In this document: piece after piece, positions 13,601 to 23,265 of the stretch | Numbering within the stretch: position 1 is the first letter of the stretch | How the letters are laid out: each line of letters opens with the position of its first letter | Source: Diploscapter coronatus | Taxonomy: Eukaryota; Nematoda; Chromadorea; Rhabditida; Rhabditidae | Direction of reading: 5' to 3' | Assembly (NCBI GenBank): GCA_964036155.1 | Contig: OZ038422.1 | Location: forward strand, 75,291,201-75,355,200 | Length of the DNA: 64,000 nt | Position numbers and translations under genes: made by a program | The notes under the pieces: generated by a model | Databases searched by the model: none | Told to the model about the DNA's origin: nothing | The model's input: the letters and a program-made list of their open reading frames with translations, nothing else

Positions 13601-16600
13601 GATAAAGGCTGAAGTAGTGACAAATCTGCAGTTAATGTAAAATCATTGACTTCAATACTTTTCACTAGTTATGCAATAGATCGTGAGGTAAGTGACGATA
13701 AGAGAAATTTAACCTAAAATATGGGGCAGAATGCGAAGATCATCTTGATGCTACACTTGGTCATAGTGCTTTAAGCCGTCCGGCGTCATTTTTTCAGGAA
13801 AAAACTGTTATAACTTTTTATCTATGCATTACTTTAAAAATATTTCTTTACTGAAAAATTATTAAAAATATCCCCGACAATATAAACGGAGAAGATTTTC
13901 AAAAAATTGAATGTAAAATTAGAAAGAAAAAAAAAACGATTTTTGAGTCAATTTTTAGAGGGCTTCGTTGGACAAGGCAAAGAGGGAGCAAAGCACTGTG
14001 TTGACCTACTATGCCTCTTACCTATCCCTTAAATGGCAAGCGCTACATGTGCGCCATACCTAGTTAAGTTTACAAATCGGGGCGGTTATTGTGAACTGAT
14101 AAAGTATGGAAGGCTTTAGAATCCTGTCCCATTCTCTATGCTTTGGATTCAGATTCAGATAGAGAGAATTAGGAATGCTGTTAGGCTGTTAGATTACTCA
14201 CTGCGAGAAGAGTGTAGCACAATTGAAATACAGGGACAATGCAATAATTGAAAAACACAGCAGAAGCAGAAGCAAATCCACTTGGAATTCAAATTGGAGA
14301 ACAGAACTTGGAAGGAGTTTGTGAAGGAATTGGATGGACCAATTGAAGAGGGCTAATTCACTTGCACAACATCGGGGAGACGTAAGAAAATGCACGAATT
14401 GAAGACAGGATTGTCAAATTTCGAATTTGAGGGGGATCAGATCTGGGCAGACTTTGAGTCAGAACGAAAGTTATGGGGGCGGGAGTACGCAAGATAAAAG
14501 CTTTCCATAGAAAACTGGTATTGGGTTGTTGCACAAGTTTTGATCAACTTTTTAAAAACTTAATCAAAGCTTATGCAACGACCCAATACAATACGATTTC
14601 AGTCGAATGTTTTGATTTAAAGGAAGTAAAATCGAAAAATTTAGCTTAATCTTTGCCTGTGTATGAGAAAGATAAATACATTTGTTTTAAACAACGAACG
14701 CGAATGCAAGGCGAGAATGAGTGGAACGAGACAATTTGTGGAAGTTTGGAAAATCAACCAGAAATTCTCGAGAAGCATTTGGCAGAAGTCGGCCTTGTGC
14801 ATTCTGCATTCGGAGCTTATGCCGCGCGATTCCATTCCTGCCATGTTTTATTCGATTGTGTGAATTGGTTGGAGGCCGCGCGGCAGGGCACAAAATGTGA
14901 ATGTGAAGAATCAAGAATTGACAGAGGAAGTCGAAAACGAAGAAGAAATATTCAAGGAATGCCAGTGGGAAAGTGGGATTATAGAGAGGCTCTGAGGAGA
15001 TATATGAAATCCATATCCGGGAATAGGGAAATTAGGAAGGTAAGTTACAAATGGACCTGAGACAAGAAGGGGAGGCCAGCTAAGGAATGTGTGAAGAGAA
15101 AGGGGCAAGGGGAATGCGAAGAGCTTGGAGAGCTTGGAGAAGAAGCCTGAAGCTGAATGCCTCATCTGATTATGCAGATAGAGCCGAGACACGGCAAGGA
15201 GAAGAGAAAAAATGAGAAGCAGAGAAACAGCGATAAGTCTGCCGGAAGCGACCGGTAGAAATGAGATGGTTTTTGAGGAAATCGAATAATTTCTGACCGA
15301 TGTCGACATCGTCGTCATCGAAGGGGCCGTCCATGCAGGAATCCGGCTCCGAATTGATGCTGGCCACAGAAGGACTCGTCCTGCCCGAAATGGCCGGCAC
15401 TCGCAGGTAGCTCCTCGAGCCGAACATGTCCAAACGGTCGTCTGAAATTCGACATATTACTTAATTACTTCATACATAAATTCTTCAGAATATATGTTGC
15501 ATTATGAGCATGGACATATAGACCTAGACTCGAGTGCATTGCATTACTCTCCGAAAAAAGTCATTCTCCTCGCTTCATTACCTTCCTTTTCACTTCCACC
15601 CCCATTGCAATGCTATAATTTGTGGTGGTAAAAAATTCATTATTTCCGTAAAGATTAGCTTTATATACTGGAAATTGAGTACAAAAATGCAGCTTTTCGA
15701 TGAAGATCAGTTTTATTCGCGAGAATTGGATAGAATTTCTACCAAAATGGACTCCATGTCGATGTTTCCTCCTGAGAGAAGGCAGAGTGCCTGTCCTTCT
15801 CAGAGGGGTGTGTGTAGGTTTTTTGGATGCCTTGACGGATGTGGCTCTCTGCATCCTGTGGCTGATCGGATGAATGTCGTCCAGCGGTTCGGGCGACGAG
15901 TCCTCCATGGCCCAGTCGTCCAGCGAATGACGCTCCGAAATGTAACCATCACGATTCCCGAATATGTGATTCATGGGGAAAGTGAGAGAGAACGATGGAA
16001 TGTTGTGTTAGCGATCGGAGTAAAAAAAAGACATAGATCGAATGGTTCGAATGATGGAGCAGGAAGAGGAAGGGAAGGAAGATCTGCTAATTGGAGATAG
16101 GGGCAGACATATCAAAGCAGATGAGCAGATCAATGATAAGTGATTGGAGTCTGGCTGATAGAGGCAGAGATGCAGAGAGAGAGAGAGAGGAAGTGAGAAA
16201 GTTGTCAGTGGCAAGAAAAAACGCGAAACGAAGTGTGTAACACAAGAGGATGCATATGAAGGAGCACAGAAGCACATAGACAGAGAGACGTGAAGTGAAT
16301 CGGAAAATATGAGCTGACGAAAGATGGAAACGGAAAAAATGAGGAATGCCAAAGGTACGGGAGGTGCATTAGAAAAAGGCGCGGGGAGATACAGGACTGA
16401 GACTGAGGGCTGGAGATGACATTTGCGGATAGATTTGGGATTGCATGCAAACAGGGCATATTACGTGGGAATGCTCGCGAAGAAATACAAATCCCGCAGC
16501 GGCGCAATATTTGTAATGAAACGAGAGAAGTCGAAGTCGTACAGGATATGCTAGGCATACGCATAAATGCACGCAACAGCTATATGTTCTCAAGACTCTT

Positions 16601-17481
16601 AGTTTCAATATTCCACTCTCCTCTTTCAGCTTCTTCTTTGCTCTGGCTTTGTTTTACAAGAATTGATTGTGTATGCTTTTGCTCATTCGTTGTTTTGGGG
16701 CGGGACGTCGGGGTCTCTGCGTTTCACTTTTGAGTCGGCATTTGGCACTCAAGATAGTGGGGTGGATATCTCGAAAAACGAGAGGATATATATAAAATCC
16801 CATAGGAGGCGAGTGGCAGATCTGGCGGATATCAGATATCCGAGTTGATCTGAGGCTGGACTTCGATAGTTATTGCTCTAGTAGAGAGGACATTCCTCGG
16901 TCTTTTGACTAATTTTTGAAAATAATAAACTCCATTCCCCCTTCTCTTCAGAATTTCTGAGTGTTGCCATGCTCTATGTGCTCTCTGTGCCTGTCAGCCG
17001 CCCTATCGCTCGTTCGGCTATGCATTTTTCACGACAAATCGTAGTGAATTTCCAATCCCGAATTCAGCTCCCCGAAGCAGTCACTTTTCACGCCTTGTTC
17101 AGACTTCTCTTCCGCTTCTCAAATTATTTTCTTCCGCGTATTTTCCATTGTCTTCGGGACTCTCTTCGCGCAGAGCAATGCAGGACAATGTGAAATTTTA
17201 TTGCAAATGGGGGAAGACGGGCTTCATTTTGAGTGAGCACAATAACATTAGAATAGCTCTCACGTGAATCATTTGGGAGATGAAGTCTGGGTCGAGGCGA
17301 ATGGCTGCGGGCGATTTCTATCTGAGGAATCACGTGATCATAGGTCTGCAATATATTTAAATCATAATATCTTAGGTTCATGGTTTGGCATTACATGATT
17401 AAAGACTTGTCCATCCTCTGAGAGATTGTCCCATTCCGAATTGACCGAGTGCACAGAGCGACTGTCCGCCTCTTCATCCAT
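4668..17481 (-). CDS. SLC4A11: SLC4-family transporter, SLC4A11 (BTR1)-like
   Basis: Membrane transporter of the bicarbonate/borate family. Human SLC4A11 moves OH-/H+ and other solutes; the substrate here is inferred only. Common exons: 8412-8574, 7749-7837, 7609-7699, 7072-7302, 6926-7025, 6669-6879, 6510-6623, 6334-6466, 6216-6283, 6031-6164, 5860-5985, 5692-5800, 5471-5639, 5130-5426, 4975-5079, 4828-4930 and 4668-4769. All join in frame to a TAG stop. The cytoplasmic domain shows [17 protein letters not shown] and [17 protein letters not shown]. The membrane part shows [40 protein letters not shown] and [14 protein letters not shown], close to SLC4A11 and less like anion exchangers or NBCs. 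Alternative 5' exons begin at ATG 17481, 15974, 11078 and 9389 (listed separately). Introns between them reach several kb and carry a 66-bp mariner-like insertion. Confidence 0.93.
8666..9389 (-). CDS. SLC4A11: Alternative first coding exon (most 3') of SLC4A11-like gene
   Basis: Starts at ATG 9389 ([14 protein letters not shown]) and is open for 724 bases to a GTAAGT donor, ending in phase 1. It then joins the common exon 8412-8574 to read SNAGNEYDNVTL. The encoded head is Ser/Thr/Pro-rich with basic patches ([14 protein letters not shown]) and no recognised domain, as expected of a cytoplasmic regulatory tail. The length modulo three matches the other three 5' exon sets. Confidence 0.75.
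10439..11078 (-). CDS. SLC4A11: Alternative first coding exon of SLC4A11-like gene
   Basis: Starts at ATG 11078 ([16 protein letters not shown]) and is open for 640 bases to a GTGGGT donor. It ends in phase 1, so the join to 8574 reads [12 protein letters not shown]. Low-complexity, Ser/Arg/Thr-rich, with runs such as [15 protein letters not shown] that resemble kinase targets. There is no membrane segment. It is an alternative to the 9389 exon because both begin with their own ATG and share the same donor phase. Confidence 0.7.
14521..14586. mobile_element. 66-bp mariner-like miniature element
   Basis: The left end TTGGGTTGTTGCACAAG pairs with the right end (CTTATGCAACGACCCAA on the plus strand). 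TA lies on both sides (14519-14520 and 14587-14588). The middle is a short A/T-rich spacer. The termini closely resemble those of the large palindrome at 400-1356, so the two may share a transposase source. It sits in a large intron of the SLC4 gene. Confidence 0.8.
15298..15974 (-). CDS. SLC4A11: Alternative 5' exon pair of SLC4A11-like gene
   Basis: Two exons. 15743-15974 starts at ATG 15974 ([20 protein letters not shown]) and ends at a GTAGAA donor in phase 1. 15298-15441 follows a TTTCAG acceptor, reads [18 protein letters not shown] and ends at a GTCAGA donor, again in phase 1. No AG acceptor lies just upstream of 15974, so it looks like a true first exon. The second exon ends in an acidic run (PFDDDDVDI) that would splice to the common exon at 8574. 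Confidence 0.65.
17264..17481 (-). CDS. SLC4A11: Most distal 5' exons of SLC4A11-like gene
   Basis: Exon 17395-17481 (ATG 17481, [20 protein letters not shown], 29 codons) and exon 17264-17345 ([20 protein letters not shown]) are joined by a 49-base intron. The second ends in phase 1 at a GTGAGA donor. It could splice to 15441 or straight to 8574, both in frame. The short acidic head resembles N-terminal tails of other SLC4 proteins, but the assignment to this gene rests only on strand, position and matching phase. Confidence 0.55.
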
Positions 17482-19591
17482 TTAAATTCATTTGTTAAAC
17501 ATAATCTAAAAACTAGCTATTAAATTAAGAAATAGCTTAAACACGTCGATAAATCGAGGCTAAAATGCATGAAGTCACAAGCATAATGATTTAAGAAATG
17601 CAAAGGCGTGTAGTCGCCTGCAGGAGTTTCCTAGATTCCGAAAGAGCGTGGGAAGTGAGGAAGTACAGCTTTATCTGCTAAAAGAATGAATGAATGAAGT
17701 CTGTCTGTGTCTGTCAAAATCTCCCAGCAGCTTTTCCGTTTCTTTCGAAGCGTTTGCCCAATTTTATTATCAGCATGATTTGTTTGACTTTGCCTTGTTT
17801 TTGATGATGAGATTCACATGTTTGGGCGGACTGCTGCAACAGCAGTCAGAATTCCAGAGTAGAGAGTGGAGAATTACAAAAACTCGCTCTGGAATGGGGG
17901 ATGGACGAATCAAACAGCAGTGCAGAAGGCAGAGAATTCGACAGAAACAGGCCAAAGCTGAATGCAGAATGGCAACTTTGAATGAGCAATAAACAATGAA
18001 AGAGTGGAAGAATGCAAGGGAAAGACATTTCATGTTCGGACGGAAGGAATGAGGATGAAGCTGAAATGGAATAGAATGAAAAGCCGCATATGCGGGTATG
18101 GATATAGGATAAGGATATGCGATATCGGATTTCGGGACGAATATACACTCGCTCTGATCGAAGAAAAATTCTAGATTGTTTTGACAGCCAAATCACGACA
18201 AAACACACAGAACATATGACGCTCCACAAGCATTGAAGGATTATAGTTACTCGGAAAAATAGACCAATTAAAGAGGAGTTAGATGAATGGGCACGCTGAT
18301 TAGACATCAGATAATAAACGGGAGAAAGAAAGACGTGAAATGGATGCGGATTGAGCACTGAATTTGTAGTTTGCTATTCACAGACGTTTTTGTTTTCTTA
18401 TCGAAGCGAATTTCGAATTTGGAATTTGGCTGTCAAACGACAGCTTGCAGCAGCCATTGGAATGGAACAAAGTCGTGGGAAGAAGCAGAAAAGCTGGGCT
18501 GCTTTGAAAATGTCCTCTATCAGTTATTCAGGAAAAGGGCTTGTATTAGATGACATTATAAAAAATAAACCCCTTTTTTTTGCAAATCTAGGATATATTT
18601 TAGCCGAATAAAAAATCTAAACTATTAGTCATCGGATAAATATCTTCCTATGAATAGTTTACCTTTAAAGTTTCCACATCACAAAATTAGGGTATTCGGA
18701 AATCTCACAACTTACGAAATAGTATGCAGGACTAGGGGAGAGGGTAGGGAAAGCGTTCTCTCATTTTCGTATGCTATCTCACAAATTTGTGAGATTTCCG
18801 AATACTCAAGTTTCAACCTGGTTTTTTTTTTGTAAAGGTTCCGTACACAGCATATAGCTTAAGCTCTACTTGGGTTAAGATTAAAACGAAATTAAATAAA
18901 GAAAAATGGAAAAGTAATAAATGTCCAGAGACGAGACGTAAATGATGATGAAAAGATGAATGAATTGTGTTAGGAATTGTGAGGAATTGTGAAGAATTGA
19001 AGAGGAGAAACAAAGGGAAATCTCCCCCCTCGTGAGCTGGGCAGAGCAGACACAAGCGGACAAGAGAAGAATAGGGGAAAACACCGAATAAGGGTTAGAC
19101 CAGGGAGTAAAAGAATGGAGTAGGATAGGGGTAATAGAGGAGAGAATCTATGCCTAAACACGGGAAAACTGCCACAATCTCAATAAAAACTCGGAAAGAG
19201 ATTTAGTTTATCCTCAAATCTCAGAGACATAGGGAGATTTATAAAATGCAACAAAGAACGATATGATGATTGATAACCGAGAATGGGTGGACGATGTCTG
19301 GCTGAGGAGGTAGATAAAAAAAATAAGGAAATTGTATTACAACCCAATGAAATTCCAAGAATTCGCCACTCCTCAACAAGATGAATAACAAGTTCAAACC
19401 CTTAGGCAGAGGGATTAGCTATATCTATTGGATTACCTTATCTTATCTTCGGATAAAAGGATAAGATTTTGGCCTATGAAAGCGTCGTCACATATTTTGC
19501 AGGCAAAACGTATACTTTATTGGCAATGCTTCAAACACCCGTAGTATATTCACACCTGAACCAAATACACTAGCATTAAGTACACAGGAAA
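17482..19591. other. Intergenic spacer, 2.1 kb
   Basis: No exon could be supported on either strand. It holds the promoter of the longest SLC4 transcript and the 3' end of the sugar-transferase gene. The plus strand is purine-rich in patches around 17.8-18.3 kb, which gives long but meaningless minus-strand open frames. A 19-bp inverted repeat at 18692-18805 is listed separately. Confidence 0.45.
18692..18805. repeat. 19-bp perfect inverted repeat with 76-base spacer
   Basis: GTATTCGGAAATCTCACAA at 18692-18710 is exactly complementary to 18787-18805. No target duplication was clear and the arms do not extend. It could be a decayed miniature element or a hairpin. It lies between genes. Confidence 0.6.
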
Positions 19592-21993
19592 TTAATCTTT
19601 CGGAGGATCGAAATAAGTTCTGATGTTTTTCTTCACTTTTGCATAGACACAATGCGAACCTTTCTTCGAGAGGAAGAATAGGGAAGATAGAGTCTAAAAT
19701 TTTCGTTTTATCAAAGACCTATGTAATCTGCAAACCATATATCCCTCCTTATCTTTAGCGCCATCATACGCATTATTATGTGCACTGATTAATTCTATCG
19801 TTTCTTTCTTTTCTCTTGGACTTAACTTGTACCTAAATTTCAGATGAATTGGGAATATTACGAATGTTTATATCAGTACCATCCTCCATCGATAAAGTCT
19901 TTGCTAGAAAACATATCACAATCCAAATCGCTGTACCCTTCCTGACATAGGTCATTTAATATGTCCTGAACGTTAAATTGAATATATTATTAGAAAAAGC
20001 CCTACTTCATCAGTTAAGTCCTCATTTTTCTTCATTCTTTCGACAAGTTCATTCATGAATGCTTTGGTTACGTTTGTCGGATTAACAAATAGCGGAGTGA
20101 AGTTTAGAGTTTGATTTTTCTGGAAAATACTGATTAAATTAATTTTAACTAAGAAAACTCTAACCCTGATTTCATCTTCATCCTCAGGATGATATTTCTT
20201 CTGTCCGGCTATGAAAGGGCTGTCGCCATCAGTTAAATTGCCCAACTTCAATCGAGGATCTTTAAACCAAACGGAATCCACTTCGAATGACAAATATGGT
20301 ATATCATACTGAAAGAATGAATAAGTTTCCAAATGAAGCCTTGTTTACCGAGGTTAGAAATGCGAGCAATTCTGCTCTCATCGTGAGAATGTGCTTCCAT
20401 TTCTGTGATCCGACTTCGTGCTCGCCTTTATATCCATCGATTTTCAGGGCTAGACACTTGATCTGCAATCCACCATAATCGGATATCCCTCATTATAAAC
20501 TATTGATTTCTTACATCGTCTCCCCACCTCTCCTTCAAATTATCGCAAGTTGTTTGAAGGAATGGAATGATGATGACATTCTGATGGAAGTCCTCGAAGA
20601 TCACCGTGTTGCAAAGCCAATTATCCAGCAAATTCACGTATGCATCGTTCAGAAGCGTGAAATAGATCATGGACCCATTGCCCTCTCTCCAAATGTCTTT
20701 TGCAGCATGGTGAAGATACTAAATTTTGGTGTACAGGGTGCACCATAGATATCAATGGTATCTTGCAAACCGCTATGTAATTGATTCTGATAGTGAATTA
20801 TCTGTTACTATCTTTATAGAATTAGTTTTCCTATAGTTTATTTATCATAACTGCAAAGTTTTATGGAATTTTTATCTCGTGAAAATTGAATAAATATTTT
20901 ATCAAACTTTTCATTCATTTTGGAGCATTATTTTCGCACGCTCAACTTGAAAATTTTTGAACCTGCGATACTTATCATGAATTGAAGGAGGTAGCCCAAA
21001 TTTGGTTTTTATTCATCAGAGACCATCTTAAAACGATGATCGGATGCAAACTTTAAACGCTTTGTCATTGATATTTATGATGCACCCTATATTTTACAAA
21101 TCAAGTGAACTTTCAAGCTTACAGGTCGCATAGTCTGAACTCCTTTCGAAGGATACTCAACGTATTCTCGCTTCACTTTATGGAAATGTCCTAAATTTTT
21201 AATTTTTTTAGTCTTACAGACCTAGGTAGCAGTTGATAAAACTCATAGATATTTAGGTGTAAGCTGTACGATCATCTTGACATATAAGTCCTATGAAGAT
21301 CAGTAATTGTTGATGCCCAAATCTGAGAGACGTGCAAAGTGGTGCACAGTTTATTTTAGCGGTTAGAAAATCGAGAAATAACACGTGAAAAGAGACTGAC
21401 CTAAAATCATTCTTTCTCCCCTCATTTTCGACCTCCCAGATTTTGGCATCAACAATAAGAGATTAGGGACTTCTGTTGAACAGACTTGGAAAAATTCATC
21501 TACTATTGAAAATACACCTATGTATAGTTTGGTTCAGACTCAAAAATATATGACGCATAGCTTGCACGATAATTTTTACCTAATCCATCCCTAAGTCTGA
21601 AGTTATAATAAATAAACCTTACTTTTAGTGATGATTTTGTCGACTTGTCTGACAGGCTTCATATGTCTTACTCGTCCGCCCATCGCTCTATAGACCACAA
21701 ACCCATTTTTGACGATCATGGGACTGTCATTGTCTGTCTGGAAGTTCATAATCATGCTGATCCTCATCAAAACATACATGAGTTATCGTTTTCCCTTCTT
21801 CCACGGTAAAAGTGATGTGCAGGTAATATGTGAAGTGAAGGAAGACATAGATTACCAGCAGAGGAATGAAGAAGGGCCTTATTGCTTGGATCAAACGATG
21901 ACCACCTTAATTAGGATAATTAAAATTTAATTAGGGAGATTAACTCTCCTTTAACTAATCGATGCAACGCAGGCTTTTCGATCGATCTGGCCA
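19592..21993 (-). CDS. Nucleotide-diphospho-sugar transferase-like protein (PF03407 type)
   Basis: Probably a type II Golgi glycosyltransferase. An N-terminal membrane anchor (IPLLVIYVFLHFTYYLHITF, around 21800-21880) is followed by a stem exon (HKVKREYVEYPSKGVQ). The catalytic part shows YFTLLNDAYVNLLDNWLCNT, the nematode PF03407 pattern, then IIPFLQTTCDNLKERWGDD and YLSFEVDSVWFKDPRL, whose D-x-D-like acid cluster would bind the nucleotide sugar. The last exon reads KGSHCVYAKVKKNIRTYFDP and stops at 19592-19594. The 5' end is uncertain: ATG 21993 is possible, but its splice to the anchor exon does not keep frame in my reading. One intron contains a 356-bp MITE. Sugar donor and acceptor are unknown. 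Confidence 0.75.
20734..21089. mobile_element. Tc1/mariner-like MITE in an intron
   Basis: The terminal inverted repeats pair AGGGTGCACCATAGATATCA with TGATATTTATGATGCACCCT (plus strand, three mismatches). TA flanks both ends (20732-20733 and 21090-21091). The interior is about 300 bases, A/T-rich and non-coding. It lies within the intron between the stem exon and the catalytic exon of the sugar-transferase gene, whose splice sites remain intact. Its ends differ from those of the elements at 400 and 14521, so it is a second family. Confidence 0.75.
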
Positions 21994-23265
21994 TTATAGG
22001 ACTGGCTGATAGAAGACGTGGATGGACTGGTTCATTTATGGAAGGAGGAAAGATGGATGAACCTAGGAGAAAAGAGACTGGAAGAGAGATAGAGAGGGAT
22101 AAAGCGAGAGTGGAGAGATGAGAGAAAGAGAGAAACCGCAAACATGTCAATTGCGGTGAGACTTAGGCTTCATCTTCACTTTCCATATTTAGACAAATTA
22201 ATTTAAAGCATGATTTTAGGAACATTTTTATTTTTATCGTCTTTGTCTATGATAGTTGTTTTGTTTGATCAAAAATACACGAAAACGAGAACAATGTTAA
22301 AAGTCTCGACACTAAATAATTGAAAAACAAGAAGAAAAAACAAAAAAAACAATTCCAGTTTAATAAGGTCAGAAAGTTCAGATCCTTCAGAGCACATAGA
22401 GCATCATTGGGAAAATGTGTGATTTGTGAATATGTTCCTTAAGAAATACATGGAAAAAATCAGACAAAACAACGAAATCAAAAGACCAAGGCATTTTTTG
22501 TATCTGGGGGTTTAATTACTTACTCAGGGTACTTACAGGTAAAAAGTACAAAATTTAGAAATTTGATACGCAGGTACAGGCGCGACTTTTCATTCAATAC
22601 CTGTAGGCATCCCTGGTTTTAGTGAAAAAAACAGATTAAGGTTGAGTCTCAAAACTCGAACTCAACAATCACTACTTGCCTATCAACAACATTATGAGTG
22701 TTTCAATGAAGTGGTGTGGTGGAATTAGCAGAAATTCTCTGATAATCCCAAAATAATATAATTATACAGGAAACCATGAAGACTAGCCAAACAATTTAGA
22801 TGGTTAGTCTCCGCACTTCTCTCAGTCATTCCAAAACAATTCCTTCAGCTCGCTTCTTTCCAAATATAGAACAAAATCAATTCAACTGATAACGAAAGTT
22901 CAATTCGCTCGGAAATTCTCCAAGTCGTTTTTGAGCTCCTATAGGAAAATTCATAGATTCATAAAAAGTGGAGAGCCGTTAGATTAGAGAAAAAATTGGC
23001 GTGAACTTTTCCATAACAAAATATACGATGTGAAATTCGAAAATCATAAGAATTGATGAGATTTGTTGATAAGAAATTCAAAGGAACAATGGATAAAAAT
23101 AAAATAAGAAGAAATAATGATGATTGACAGATTTGTGTGTGCTCTGACCTTTCACAAAATACTCTCACACGTCGTTGGTTTGGGGCTGGGGTGGGACTTT
23201 GAATGTTGAATGGGTGAATGGGCGTGGACTATGGGATATGCAGATGAGCAGACGATCACTTGAAT
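21994..23265. other. Intergenic spacer, 1.3 kb
   Basis: The stretch contains a polypyrimidine-rich minus-strand segment near 22040-22140 and otherwise A/T-rich sequence. No gene, RNA or repeat could be supported. Confidence 0.4.

Noticed and set aside
12985..13665. 226-codon minus-strand open frame overlapping two others
   Set aside because: Three overlapping frames are open at once in a purine-rich SLC4 intron, which indicates composition and not coding.
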